Below are positions 17,784-28,392 of a DNA stretch of 64,000 nt, one piece after another; positions within the stretch are counted from its first letter, which is position 1, and each line of letters begins with the position of its first letter. Where the stretch lies: NCBI GenBank assembly GCA_016709385.1, contig JADJMW010000011.1, positions 1 to 64,000 on the forward strand. Reading direction: 5' to 3'. This DNA is from Candidatus Rubrivivax defluviihabitans. GTDB taxonomy: Bacteria; Pseudomonadota; Gammaproteobacteria; Burkholderiales; Burkholderiaceae_C. The translations under genes were made by a program, and so were the position numbers. The notes under the pieces are model-generated. The model worked only from the letters and a program-made list of their open reading frames with translations. It ran no database searches and was not told the DNA's origin.

Positions 17784-18527
17784 GTGAGCAGCACTCCCGC
17801 CGCGGCGCCCGTCTGGCGCCACCCCGAATTTGCCCGCGGCGCCCGCGACATGGTGGGCACCGCCATCGGCATCGGCGCCTGGGGGCTGATCACCGGCGTG
17901 GCCATGGGCAACAGCGGGCTGGGCGTGCCGCTGATGTTGTTCATGTCGCTGCTGGTCTTTGCCGGCAGCGCGCAACTGGCGGTGCTGCCGCTGCTGACCA
18001 GCGGCGCGCCGCTGTGGGTGGTGTGGGCCACGGCGTTGTGCGTGAACCTGCGCTTCGTCATCTTCAGCGCCATGTGGCGACCCTATCTGATGGGCCTGCC
18101 CTTCGGCGTTCGGCTGCGGGTGGCCTATTTCACGGCCGACCTGAACTACGTACTGTTCATGCGCCGCTTTCCGGAACAAAAACCCGCGCCGGATCAGCTG
18201 CCGTATTTCTGGGGCGGCGTGGCCATGAACTGGACGGCCTGGCAGCTGCCTTCGATCATCGGCATCGTGCTCGCCGGTTCGGTACCGGTGCACTGGGGCT
18301 TCGGCTTCGCCGGCACGCTGGCGCTGATGGGGCTGGCGCTGGCGCTGTTGACCGACCGCGCCACCGGCGTGGCCGGCCTGGTGGCCGGTTGCGCGGCGGT
18401 GGCGGCTTATGCGCTGCCGCTGAAGCTGAATATCGTGGTCGCCATCGCCGCCGCGGTGGCCATCGGCCTGCTGATGGACCACCGAACGCCGCGCGCCCAG
18501 CCGGCGCCGGTGGACGACGGCACCTGA
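17784..18527 (+). CDS. azlC: AzlC family branched-chain amino acid exporter subunit
   Basis: 247 residues from the GTG at 17784. An upstream in-frame ATG at 17721 would add 21 non-conserved polar residues. Six to seven predicted helices carry AzlC signatures: GIGAWGLITGVAMGNSGLG, LLVFAGSAQLAVLPLL, ALCVNLRFVIFSA near residue 80, and WGGVAMNWTAWQLPS. AzlC pairs with the small AzlD to export branched-chain amino acids or related compounds (BrnFE/AzlCD family). azlD starts 4 bases after the stop, so the two are co-translated. Confidence 0.9.
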   Translation: MSSTPAAAPVWRHPEFARGARDMVGTAIGIGAWGLITGVAMGNSGLGVPLMLFMSLLVFAGSAQLAVLPLLTSGAPLWVVWATALCVNLRFVIFSAMWRPYLMGLPFGVRLRVAYFTADLNYVLFMRRFPEQKPAPDQLPYFWGGVAMNWTAWQLPSIIGIVLAGSVPVHWGFGFAGTLALMGLALALLTDRATGVAGLVAGCAAVAAYALPLKLNIVVAIAAAVAIGLLMDHRTPRAQPAPVDDGT

Positions 18528-18531
18528 GGGG

Positions 18532-18867
18532 ATGGCGATGCAGACCTGGGAAGTCGCCCTGGCCATCGTCGGCCTGGCCGCGCTGACGGTGGTGACGCGC
18601 GGCTTCTTCTTCCTCACCGAGCGCGAGATCCCCATCCCCGCCTGGTTGCGCCAAGGCCTGCGCTACGCGCCGCTGGCCGCACTGGCGGCGGTGGTGGTGC
18701 CCGAGATCGTGATGACGCAGGGCCGGCTCATAGTCACGCTGCTCGACGCACGCCTGTTCGCCGCCGCCGCCGGCGCGGCCTGGTTCTGGTGGCGGCGCGG
18801 CATCCTGGGCACCATCCTCGCCGGCATGGCGGTACTGTTGCCCTTGCGCCTGGGGCTGGGCTGGTAG
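18532..18867 (+). CDS. azlD: AzlD family small exporter subunit
   Basis: 111 residues and four predicted helices, with typical AzlD features: an N-terminal helix ending in TVVTRGFFFL, then PAWLRQGLRYAPLAALAAVVVPEI. The end of the protein is a hydrophobic GTILAGMAVLLPLRLGLGW. It is the partner of AzlC immediately upstream. A second ATG two codons in (18538) is an equally possible start. It is followed by 60 bases containing a possible pgk promoter. Confidence 0.9.
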   Translation: MAMQTWEVALAIVGLAALTVVTRGFFFLTEREIPIPAWLRQGLRYAPLAALAAVVVPEIVMTQGRLIVTLLDARLFAAAAGAAWFWWRRGILGTILAGMAVLLPLRLGLGW

Positions 18868-18893
18868 TGAAGGGATGGTGCCTGGTGCTTGCC

Positions 18894-18899
18894 TAGAAT
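18894..18899 (+). promoter_or_regulatory. Possible -10 element upstream of pgk
   Basis: TAGAAT lies 28 bases before the pgk ATG in an otherwise GC-rich gap after azlD. No good -35 is found at 16-18 bases upstream, so the assignment rests on the -10 match and position only. Confidence 0.3.
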
Positions 18900-18927
18900 C
18901 AGGATAAACCCCCGACTGGAGCCCCTC

Positions 18928-20124
18928 ATGAACGTGATCCGCCTGTCCGACCTCGTGGCGCAGGGCCGTGTTTCCGGCAAGCGCATCTTCATCCGCGCCG
19001 ACCTCAACGTGCCGCAGGACGACGCCGGGCATATCACCGAGGACACCCGCATCCGCGCCAGCGTGCCCTGCATCAAGATGGCCCTGGACGCCGGCGCGGC
19101 GGTGATGGTGACCTCGCACCTGGGCCGTCCGACCGAGGGCGCGTTCAAGCCCGAGGATTCGCTGGCGCCGGTGGCCAAGCGCCTGTCCGAACTGCTCGGC
19201 CGCGACGTGCCCTTGGTGCAGAACTGGGTCGACGGCGTGACGGTGGCGCCGGGCCAGGTGGTGCTGCTGGAGAACTGCCGCGTCAACAAGGGCGAGAAGA
19301 AGAACGACGAGGCGCTGGCGAAGAAGATGGCCGCGCTGTGCGACATCTTCGTGCACGACGCCTTCGGCACCGCGCACCGCGCCGAGGCCAGCACCTACGG
19401 CATCGCGCAGTACGCGCCCATCGCCTGCGCCGGCCCGCTGCTGGCGGCCGAGATCGACGCCGTGAATGCCGCGCTGGCCAACCCGAAGCGGCCGCTGGTG
19501 GCCATCGTGGCCGGCAGCAAGGTGAGCACCAAGCTCACCATCCTGAAGGCGCTCTCGGCCAAGGTCGACGGCCTCATCGTCGGCGGCGGCATCGCCAACA
19601 CCTTCATGCTGGCCGCCGGTCTGGCCATCGGCAAGAGCCTGGCCGAGGCCGACCTGGTGAACGAGGCCAAGGCCGTGATCGACGCCATGAAGGCGCGCGG
19701 CGCCGAGGTGCCGATTCCGGTGGACGTGGTGGTGGCCAAGACCTTTGCCGCCGACGCCCCGGCCACGGTGAAGGCCGCCGCCGACGTGGCCGCCGACGAC
19801 CTGATCCTGGACATCGGCCCCAAGACGGCAGCCATGCTGGCCGACAAGCTGAAGAGCGCCGGCACCATCGTCTGGAACGGCCCGGTGGGTGTGTTCGAAT
19901 TCGACGCCTTCGCGCACGGCACCGAGACCATCGCGCGCGCCATCGCGGCCAGCCCGGCGTTCAGCATCGCCGGCGGCGGCGACACGCTGGCGGCGATCGC
20001 CAAGTACGGCATCGAAAAGGACATCAGCTACATCTCCACCGGCGGCGGCGCCTTCCTCGAGGTGCTGGAAGGCAAGACGCTGCCGGCGTTCGAGATCCTT
20101 TCCCGGCGCGCGGCGCAAAACTGA
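18928..20124 (+). CDS. pgk: Phosphoglycerate kinase
   Basis: 398 residues, normal length. The start MNVIRLSDLVAQ is chosen because the substrate-binding motif RADLNVPQDD then falls at about residue 26. Other motifs: TSHLGRPTEG, ENCRVNKGEKKND, FVHDAFGTAHR, and the C-terminal nucleotide site GPVGVFEF with GGGDTLAAI and the glycine-rich STGGGAFLEVLEG. It transfers the phosphate of 1,3-bisphosphoglycerate to ADP in glycolysis, and the reverse in gluconeogenesis or the Calvin cycle. It heads a same-strand block with maeB, pyk and fba. A gap of 77 bases to maeB contains a hairpin. Confidence 0.97.
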   Translation: MNVIRLSDLVAQGRVSGKRIFIRADLNVPQDDAGHITEDTRIRASVPCIKMALDAGAAVMVTSHLGRPTEGAFKPEDSLAPVAKRLSELLGRDVPLVQNWVDGVTVAPGQVVLLENCRVNKGEKKNDEALAKKMAALCDIFVHDAFGTAHRAEASTYGIAQYAPIACAGPLLAAEIDAVNAALANPKRPLVAIVAGSKVSTKLTILKALSAKVDGLIVGGGIANTFMLAAGLAIGKSLAEADLVNEAKAVIDAMKARGAEVPIPVDVVVAKTFAADAPATVKAAADVAADDLILDIGPKTAAMLADKLKSAGTIVWNGPVGVFEFDAFAHGTETIARAIAASPAFSIAGGGDTLAAIAKYGIEKDISYISTGGGAFLEVLEGKTLPAFEILSRRAAQN

Positions 20125-20142
20125 TGCCGCTTGCAGGCTTGC

Positions 20143-20164
20143 AGCGCGGACGCTGATCCGCGCT
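20143..20164 (+). other. 8-bp inverted repeat between pgk and maeB
   Basis: AGCGCGGA, six bases, TCCGCGCT: a perfect 8-bp stem 19 bases after the pgk stop. It has no T-run after it, so it is not a typical intrinsic terminator. It could be an RNA-stability hairpin or a Rho-related pause. Chance occurrence in such GC-rich DNA is possible. Confidence 0.35.
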
Positions 20165-20201
20165 AATCTCGGCGTTCCCGATCACAACAAAGGAGACCGC
20201 C

Positions 20202-22532
<2,331 letters not shown>

Positions 22533-22618
22533 CCGGGGCCCGACCACGGCGTAACCCGCTGGTAACTGCGGGCGCGGGCCGACGCTGATAATCGCCGCTT
22601 GCTTTCGGAGTTGCAGCC

Positions 22619-24049
22619 ATGACCCGCGCCACCAAGATCGTTGCCACCCTCGGCCCCGCGTCGAGCGACCCCGCCGTGCTCGAGCGTCTGATCCGCGCCG
22701 GTGTCGACGTGGTGCGGCTGAATTTCAGCCACGGCACGGCGGCCGACCATATCGCGCGCGCCGAGCTGGTGCGTTCGGTGGCCGACAAGGTGGGCAAGCC
22801 GGTGGCGCTGATGGCCGACCTGCAAGGCCCCAAGATCCGCGTCGGCAAGTTCGCCGAAGGGCGCGTCATGCTGGTGGCCGGCGAGCCCTTCGTGCTGGAC
22901 GCGCAGCGCAGCGAGCCCGGCGACGTGCATGGCGTGGGCCTGGACTACAAGGAACTGCCGCGCGACGTGCGCCCCGGCGATACGCTGCTGCTCAACGACG
23001 GCCTGCTCAAGCTCACCGTGGAGGCGGTGCGCGGCGAGCAGGTGCACACGCGCGTGGTGCTCGGCGGCGAGCTCAGCAACAACAAGGGCATCAACAAGGC
23101 CGGCGGCGGCCTCACCGCGCCGGCGCTCACCATGAAGGACATGGACGACATCAAGACCGCGGTGTCCTTCCGGTGCGAATACCTGGCGGTGAGTTTTCCG
23201 AAGAATGCCACCGACATGGAGATGGCGCGCCAGCTCGCCAACGTGGCCGGCGAGGCCACTCGCCACCGCCCGGCGATGATCGCCAAGATCGAGCGCAGCG
23301 AGGCCATCCCGCACCTGGCCGAGATCCTGAAGGCCAGCGACGGCATCATGGTGGCGCGTGGCGACCTGGCGGTGGAAGTGGGCAACGCCGCGGTGCCGGC
23401 GCTGCAGAAGAAGATGATCCGCATGGCGCGCGAGATGGACAAGGTGGTCATCACCGCCACGCAGATGATGGAAAGCATGATCCTGGCGCCGGTGCCCACG
23501 CGCGCCGAGGTCAGCGACGTGGCCAATGCCGTGCTCGACGGCACCGACGCCGTGATGCTCAGCGCCGAGACCGCCGCCGGCAAGTTCCCGGTGGAGACGG
23601 TGGAGCAGATGCACCAGATCGCGCTCGAGGCCGAATGCGCCGAGGACGTGACCATCGAGACCGACTTCAGCAACAAGCGCTTCGGCCGCATCGACCAGAG
23701 CATCGCGATGGGCGCGCTGTTCACCGCCCACCACCTGGGCTGCAAGGCCATCGTGGCGCTCACCGAGTCGGGCTCCACGCCGCTGTGGATGAGCCGGCAC
23801 AACATCAAGGTGCCGATCTACGGCCTGACCTCGCAGGTGCAGAGCCAGCGCCGCATGGCGCTGTACCGCAACGTGCGGCCGCTGCTGACGCTGGCGCACA
23901 CCGACCGCGACGAGGCGCTGCACCTGGCCGAGGCGCTGCTGGTGGAGCGCGGCGTGCTCAAGCCGGGCGATACCTATGCCATCACCTGCGGCGAACCCAT
24001 GGGCCACCCCGGCGGCACCAACATGCTCAAGGTCTGCCAGGTGGGCTGA
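22619..24049 (+). CDS. pyk: Pyruvate kinase
   Basis: 476 residues. Motifs in order: TKIVATLGPASSDP at the start, RLNFSHGTA, LMADLQGPKIRVG, the active-site block MIAKIERSEAIPHL, GIMVARGDLAVEVG, and ATQMMESMILAPVPTRAEV. The C-terminal domain has TESGSTPLWMSR. It converts phosphoenolpyruvate and ADP to pyruvate and ATP. GGAG is placed about 8 bases before the ATG. The upstream gap contains GATAAT at 22587, a possible -10. Downstream, a near copy of the last 21 bases of the gene follows 64 bases after the stop. Confidence 0.96.
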   Translation: MTRATKIVATLGPASSDPAVLERLIRAGVDVVRLNFSHGTAADHIARAELVRSVADKVGKPVALMADLQGPKIRVGKFAEGRVMLVAGEPFVLDAQRSEPGDVHGVGLDYKELPRDVRPGDTLLLNDGLLKLTVEAVRGEQVHTRVVLGGELSNNKGINKAGGGLTAPALTMKDMDDIKTAVSFRCEYLAVSFPKNATDMEMARQLANVAGEATRHRPAMIAKIERSEAIPHLAEILKASDGIMVARGDLAVEVGNAAVPALQKKMIRMAREMDKVVITATQMMESMILAPVPTRAEVSDVANAVLDGTDAVMLSAETAAGKFPVETVEQMHQIALEAECAEDVTIETDFSNKRFGRIDQSIAMGALFTAHHLGCKAIVALTESGSTPLWMSRHNIKVPIYGLTSQVQSQRRMALYRNVRPLLTLAHTDRDEALHLAEALLVERGVLKPGDTYAITCGEPMGHPGGTNMLKVCQVG

Positions 24050-24134
24050 AGGCCCACCGTCGCGGCGCAGCCGCGGCGCGCGGCGCAGCCGCGAGGCGGG
24101 ACTCGGCGAAGCCAAAGTCTGCCAGGTCGGCTGA
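24029..24134 (+). repeat. Near-perfect direct repeat of the pyk 3' end
   Basis: The last 21 bases of pyk including its TGA (24029-24049) recur at 24114-24134 with two mismatches, 85 bases on. Between the copies is a run with two GGCGCAGCCGCG units. The repeat offset is not a multiple of three, so the second copy is out of frame with pyk. It looks like the scar of a small local duplication in the pyk-fba gap, which otherwise has no gene. Confidence 0.7.
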
Positions 24135-24261
24135 TCCGGCTTGAGCTAGCGCATGCCGGCAGGGCGGCGCGCGCCACTAAAATCGGACCGTTCCGCGTCG
24201 GGTTGCCGCAAGGCAGCCCGGCCGTCCGTTTCCACCCGCTTCACCACTTCCGGAGTTCACC

Positions 24262-25326
24262 ATGCCTCTCGTTTCGATGCGCCAGTTGCTCGACCACGCC
24301 GCCGAAAACGGCTACGGTATCCCGGCCTTCAACGTCAACAACCTGGAGCAGGTGCAGGCGGTGATGACCGCCGCCGCCGAGGTGGGCGCGCCCGTCATCC
24401 TGCAGGCCAGCGCCGGTGCGCGCAAATATGCCGGCGAGCCCTTCATCAAGCACCTGATCCTGGCGGCCATCGAATCGTGGCCGCAGGTGCCGCTGGTCAT
24501 GCACCAGGACCACGGCCAGAACCCCGACGTCTGCCGCGGCGCCATCGACCTGGGCTTCAGCTCGGTCATGATGGACGGCAGCCTGGAAGGCGACGGCAAG
24601 ACCATCGCCAGCTACGACTACAACGTGGACGTCACGCGCAAGGTGGTCGACATGGCGCACAAGGTCGGCGTGACGGTGGAAGGCGAGCTCGGCTGCCTGG
24701 GTTCGCTGGAGACCATGCGCGGCGACAAGGAAGACGGCCACGGCACCGATGCCACCATGACTCGCGAGCAGTTGCTCACCGACCCCGAGCAGGCCGCCGA
24801 CTTCGTCAAGCGCACCCAGCTCGACGCGCTGGCCATCGCCATCGGCACCAGCCACGGCGCCTACAAGTTCAGCCGCAAGCCCACCGGCGACATCCTGGCC
24901 ATCGACCGCATCAAGGAGATCAATCGCCGCATCCCCAACACCCACCTGGTGATGCACGGCAGCTCCAGCGTGCCGCAGGACCTGCTGGCCATCATCAACC
25001 AGTACGGCGGCAAGATGCGCGAGACCTACGGCGTGCCGGTGTCCGAGATCCAGGAAGCCATCAAATACGGCGTGCGCAAGATCAATATCGACACCGACAT
25101 CCGGCTGGCCATGACGGCGGCGGTGCGCAAGTTCCTGCACGAGAACCCCGACAAGTTCGACGCCCGCGACTGGCTCAAGCCGGCGCGCGAGGCAGCCAAG
25201 CAGATCTGCCGCCAGCGCTACGTGGAATTCGGCTGCGAAGGCCAGGCGGCGAAGATCAAGCCGCTGCCGCTGTCGGCAGTGGCCCAGCGCTACGCCAGCG
25301 GCGCGCTGGCGCAGACCGTGCAGTAA
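24262..25326 (+). CDS. fba: Fructose-bisphosphate aldolase, class II
   Basis: 354 residues, of the class II Calvin-cycle subtype (CbbA-like). Motifs: GIPAFNVNNLEQV, the catalytic/zinc block VMHQDHGQNPDVC, VTVEGELGCLG with the zinc glutamate, GTSHGAYKFSRKPTG with the zinc histidine, VMHGSSSVPQ, and INIDTDIRLAMTAAVRKF. It cleaves or forms fructose 1,6-bisphosphate. CGGAG precedes the ATG by about 8 bases, and TAAAAT at 24178 may be a -10. It closes the pgk-maeB-pyk-fba block and is followed by a strong terminator. Confidence 0.97.
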   Translation: MPLVSMRQLLDHAAENGYGIPAFNVNNLEQVQAVMTAAAEVGAPVILQASAGARKYAGEPFIKHLILAAIESWPQVPLVMHQDHGQNPDVCRGAIDLGFSSVMMDGSLEGDGKTIASYDYNVDVTRKVVDMAHKVGVTVEGELGCLGSLETMRGDKEDGHGTDATMTREQLLTDPEQAADFVKRTQLDALAIAIGTSHGAYKFSRKPTGDILAIDRIKEINRRIPNTHLVMHGSSSVPQDLLAIINQYGGKMRETYGVPVSEIQEAIKYGVRKINIDTDIRLAMTAAVRKFLHENPDKFDARDWLKPAREAAKQICRQRYVEFGCEGQAAKIKPLPLSAVAQRYASGALAQTVQ

Positions 25327-25350
25327 GGGCCGGCTGGCCTGCAAACCCGG

Positions 25351-25377
25351 GGCGACGGCGATCCCGTCGCCTCTTTT
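25351..25377 (+). terminator. Intrinsic terminator after fba
   Basis: GGCGACGG, five bases, CCGTCGCC: a perfect 8-bp GC stem directly followed by TCTTTT, 24 bases after the fba stop. It lies in the convergent gap before the PfkB gene, whose stop is 16 bases further on. It is the clearest terminator in the window. Confidence 0.85.
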
Positions 25378-25392
25378 GCCGAGTTCTTTGCG

Positions 25393-26301
25393 TCAGGCCG
25401 CAGCGACCACGGCCGCGTCGATGACGTGGTTCTGCCCGCCGCGGCAGGCGATCTTCAGCGCGCCGATGCGGTTGCCCAGCGCCACGCAGCGTTCCAGCGC
25501 CCAGCCGCGCTCCAGCCCGTACAGCAGCGCGGCGCGGAAGGCGTCGCCGCAGCCGGTGGGGTCGACCACGGCCGCGGCGGCCACGCCGGGCACGCGCGTG
25601 CACCGGCCCTGCACCCAGACGTCGGCACCCTCGTGGGCCAGCGTCACCACCAGGCCCTGCAGGTGCGAGCGCGACATCTCTTCCAGGCTCAGACCCGTGC
25701 GTTCGCTGAGCATGCGGCCTTCGTAGTCGTTCACCGCCACCCAGCCGGCCATCTCGACGAAGCGGCGCAGTTCGGCGCCGTCGAACTGCGGCAGCTGCTG
25801 GCCGGGGTCGAAGATGAACGGGATGCCGGCGGCCTGCATCTGCGCGGCGTGCTGCCACATCGCCTCGCGCCCGTCGGGCGCGATGATGCCGATCTTCAGG
25901 TCGGCCCGCGCCGGCACGCTGATTTCGTGCGCGTTCTGCATCGCGCCGGGGTGGAAGGCGGTGATCTGGTTGTTGTCGGTGTCGGTGATGATGATCGCCT
26001 GCGCCGTGTAGGTGCCGGCATCGTTTCTGACCAGCGAGGTGTCCACGCCCCACCCGGCCAGGCGTGCCAGATAGTCGCCGCCGTCGTTGCCCAGCGTGGC
26101 CATCACCACCGGCGCACCGCCCAGCGCGTGCAGCGTGTAGGCGATATTGCCGGCGCAGCCGCCATATTCCCGGCGCAGCGTGGGCACCAGGAACGACACG
26201 TTCAGGATGTGCACCTGCTCGGGCAGGATCTGCTCGGCAAAGCGGCCCGGAAAAGTGGTGATGGTGTCGAAGGCGAGGGATCCGCAGATCAGTGCCGGCA
26301 T
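25393..26301 (-). CDS. PfkB-family sugar/nucleoside kinase (adenosine-kinase-like)
   Basis: 302 residues of ribokinase fold. The N-terminal lid region ends in GGCAGNIAYTLHALGG (signature 1, with the GG-x-x-x-N). The C-terminal signature 2 is VDPTGCGDAFRAALLYG, with the catalytic aspartate in GCGD in place of the commoner GAGD. ITAFHPGAMQNAHEI and VAVNDYEGRML fit the adenosine/nucleoside kinase subgroup. The substrate is not certain. Related betaproteobacterial proteins are annotated as carbohydrate or adenosine kinase. It is the last gene of the minus-strand run that starts with aroQ, 54 bases after the DUF3426 gene. Confidence 0.85.
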   Translation of the reverse strand: MPALICGSLAFDTITTFPGRFAEQILPEQVHILNVSFLVPTLRREYGGCAGNIAYTLHALGGAPVVMATLGNDGGDYLARLAGWGVDTSLVRNDAGTYTAQAIIITDTDNNQITAFHPGAMQNAHEISVPARADLKIGIIAPDGREAMWQHAAQMQAAGIPFIFDPGQQLPQFDGAELRRFVEMAGWVAVNDYEGRMLSERTGLSLEEMSRSHLQGLVVTLAHEGADVWVQGRCTRVPGVAAAAVVDPTGCGDAFRAALLYGLERGWALERCVALGNRIGALKIACRGGQNHVIDAAVVAAA

Positions 26302-26355
26302 GGCAGCTCCGTGAAGGTGGGGTGGGGCGGCGGCGCCGCCGAGGTCAGGGGTCGC

Positions 26356-27447
26356 TCAGGGGTAAAAGAGTTCGATGGTGTAGCCGGCCACGGGCTCGGT
26401 CACCGCCGGCGCGGCCTGCAGCGTGGCCAGCAGCGCCAGTTCGCGGCCGGGGCCGAGCGTGGAGGGCACCGCACCCAGATCGGCCGCGAACAGCACCTTG
26501 CGTGCGATGAGGCGACCCTGGGTGTCGGTGAGCGCCAGGTCCAGCGCCGGCATCGCCACCTCGATGCCGGCCCGGTTGCGCAAGGCGACCGAGAGTTTGT
26601 ACAGGCTGGACTTCTCCACACGCACCAGGCCGCTGCTTTCCACCGCCAGCGCGCCGATGGCATGCGCCGCCTCGATGCGGCAGCCCAGCAGCGCGCAGGC
26701 CTGCTCCAGCACGGGCCGGGCCTGCGGAAAGCGCGCGGCCGCCAGGTCGCGGTATTCGTAGGTGACCTGGCCGGCCAGGCCGGCGACGCCCAGGACGGCC
26801 AGCGCCGCCAGCGCGGCGCGCACGCGCGGCTGCTGCCAGCGCTGCACCCGTTCGGCGCGGCGCACGAAGGAAGGCATGTCGGCGGGGTCGGCGCGCGGCT
26901 CGGTGCCGGGCTCGATGGCGGCGTCGGCCACGGCCGCCGTGACTTGCCGCGGGCGTTCCCGTGCGGCGGCGGTATCGCCGGCAGCCGTTGCCGGCACCGC
27001 GGCCGTGTCGGTCTCCAAGGGCGGTGAACGCGGTGGCGGCGGGCCGGCTTCCGGCGCCGGTTCGAAGCCGGCCGGTGCCAGCTCGGACTCCGGCGGTGCC
27101 AGCGGCGCCAAACCCGGACCCGGGCCCGTACCCGTGAGGTCGATGGTGGCCTCCGGCGGTGGCGCGGCGGCCGCCTGGCCAGGGTGCCGGGGGGCCGCGG
27201 TCTCGGGTGGACTCGGTGCTATCGCTTCGGTGGGGGGCGTTGGAGGCACCGGCGCGGCCCGGCGCAGCGTCTCGCCGTTCCAGCGGCGCGGCGCGCCGGT
27301 GTCCAGGTCGACCAGGCTTTCGGTGGCGTCGAAGACCTCGGCGCAGCGACCGCAGCGCACCCAACCTTCGGATACGCGCAGCTGGTCCGGCACGACGCGG
27401 AAGACCGTGCTGCAGGCGGGGCAGCGCGTGGCCAGCGGTGCCGACAT
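26356..27447 (-). CDS. Zinc-ribbon and DUF3426 domain protein, single-pass membrane
   Basis: 363 residues. An N-terminal MJ0042-type zinc ribbon has two CxxC pairs (RCPACSTVF and RCGRCAEVFD, about residues 8-38). A proline/alanine-rich linker of about 150 residues follows. One transmembrane helix (ALAALAVLGVAGLAGQVTY, about residue 218) leads to a C-terminal DUF3426 domain, probably periplasmic (YKLSVALRNRAGIEVAMPAL, with CALLGCRIE at its start). The function is unknown. The arrangement, a metal-bound cytoplasmic ribbon and an outside domain, is conserved in Burkholderiales next to prmA. Its ATG shares one base with the prmA stop (TGATG), so translation is coupled. Confidence 0.9.
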   Translation of the reverse strand: MSAPLATRCPACSTVFRVVPDQLRVSEGWVRCGRCAEVFDATESLVDLDTGAPRRWNGETLRRAAPVPPTPPTEAIAPSPPETAAPRHPGQAAAAPPPEATIDLTGTGPGPGLAPLAPPESELAPAGFEPAPEAGPPPPRSPPLETDTAAVPATAAGDTAAARERPRQVTAAVADAAIEPGTEPRADPADMPSFVRRAERVQRWQQPRVRAALAALAVLGVAGLAGQVTYEYRDLAAARFPQARPVLEQACALLGCRIEAAHAIGALAVESSGLVRVEKSSLYKLSVALRNRAGIEVAMPALDLALTDTQGRLIARKVLFAADLGAVPSTLGPGRELALLATLQAAPAVTEPVAGYTIELFYP

Positions 27448-28382
27448 CAGGCGGGCCCGGCCGGTGCTGCGGTCGCCGGTGCCGGGCGTTGCGCGGTCAT
27501 CAGGATCCAGCCGTCCTCGCGGTCGCTCACGGCCAGCGCAAGCCAGGGCGCGTAGGCCAGGGTCAGTTCGTCGGCTTGACGCTCCAGGATGCCGGCCAGC
27601 ACCAGGGCGCCGCCAGGCGCGACATGCCCGCACAGCAGCGGCGCCAGCAGCTTCAGCGGCGTGGCCAGGATATTGGCCAGCACCAGGTCGTAGGCGCCTC
27701 GGGCGGCGTCGGGCAGGCCGGGTGCGAGCACGGTGCCGGGCACGCCATTGCGCGCCGCGTTGTCGCGCGTGGCCTGCACGGCGGCGGGGTCGATGTCGAC
27801 GGCGTCCACGGCGCCGGCGCCGAGCAGGGCCGCGCCGATGGCCAGGATGCCCGAACCGCAGCCGTAGTCGAGCACACGCTGCGGCAGCGCGCCGGCGGGC
27901 CGCCGCGCCAGCCAGCGCAGGCACATGCGGGTGGTGGGGTGGGTGCCGGTGCCGAAGGCCAGGCCGGGGTCGAGCCGGATCACGTGCCTGGCCTGGGCCG
28001 GCGGTTCGTGCCAGCTCGGCACGACCCAGAACTCGGGCGTGATCTGCACCGGGGTGAACTGCGACTGCGTCAGGCGCACCCAGTCCTGCTCGGCCACGGC
28101 GTGCAGCGCCTGCAAGTGCAACCCGGCGGCGCCTTCCTGCGCCAGCAGCCCCGTGGCGGCGCGCTCGGCCGCCGCCTCGCCGTCGAACAATGCGGTCAGC
28201 GTCGATTGCTGCCAGCCGGCGGCCGGCGCCGGCAGGCCGGGTTCACCGAACAGCGCCTGCTCGCCCGCGGTGCCGGCGTCGGCGTCTTCCACCGACACCG
28301 ACAAGGCGCCCCATTCGTCCATCAGCGCGTCGGACACCGGTTCCACCAGCGCCTGCGGGGCGCGCAGCACGAGTTCGTACAC
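27447..28382 (-). CDS. prmA: Ribosomal protein L11 methyltransferase
   Basis: 311 residues, of which the N-terminal 100 are the L11-binding domain (YELVLRAPQALVEPV). The methyltransferase part has LDPGLAFGTGTHPTTRM, the SAM motif VLDYGCGSGILAIGAALLG, the acidic VDIDPAA, and the LVLANILATPL motif IV. It trimethylates ribosomal protein L11 in the cytoplasm. It is encoded after accC (10-base gap) and before the zinc-ribbon gene. Confidence 0.96.
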   Translation of the reverse strand: MYELVLRAPQALVEPVSDALMDEWGALSVSVEDADAGTAGEQALFGEPGLPAPAAGWQQSTLTALFDGEAAAERAATGLLAQEGAAGLHLQALHAVAEQDWVRLTQSQFTPVQITPEFWVVPSWHEPPAQARHVIRLDPGLAFGTGTHPTTRMCLRWLARRPAGALPQRVLDYGCGSGILAIGAALLGAGAVDAVDIDPAAVQATRDNAARNGVPGTVLAPGLPDAARGAYDLVLANILATPLKLLAPLLCGHVAPGGALVLAGILERQADELTLAYAPWLALAVSDREDGWILMTAQRPAPATAAPAGPA

Positions 28383-28392
28383 CCGCGGCCGC

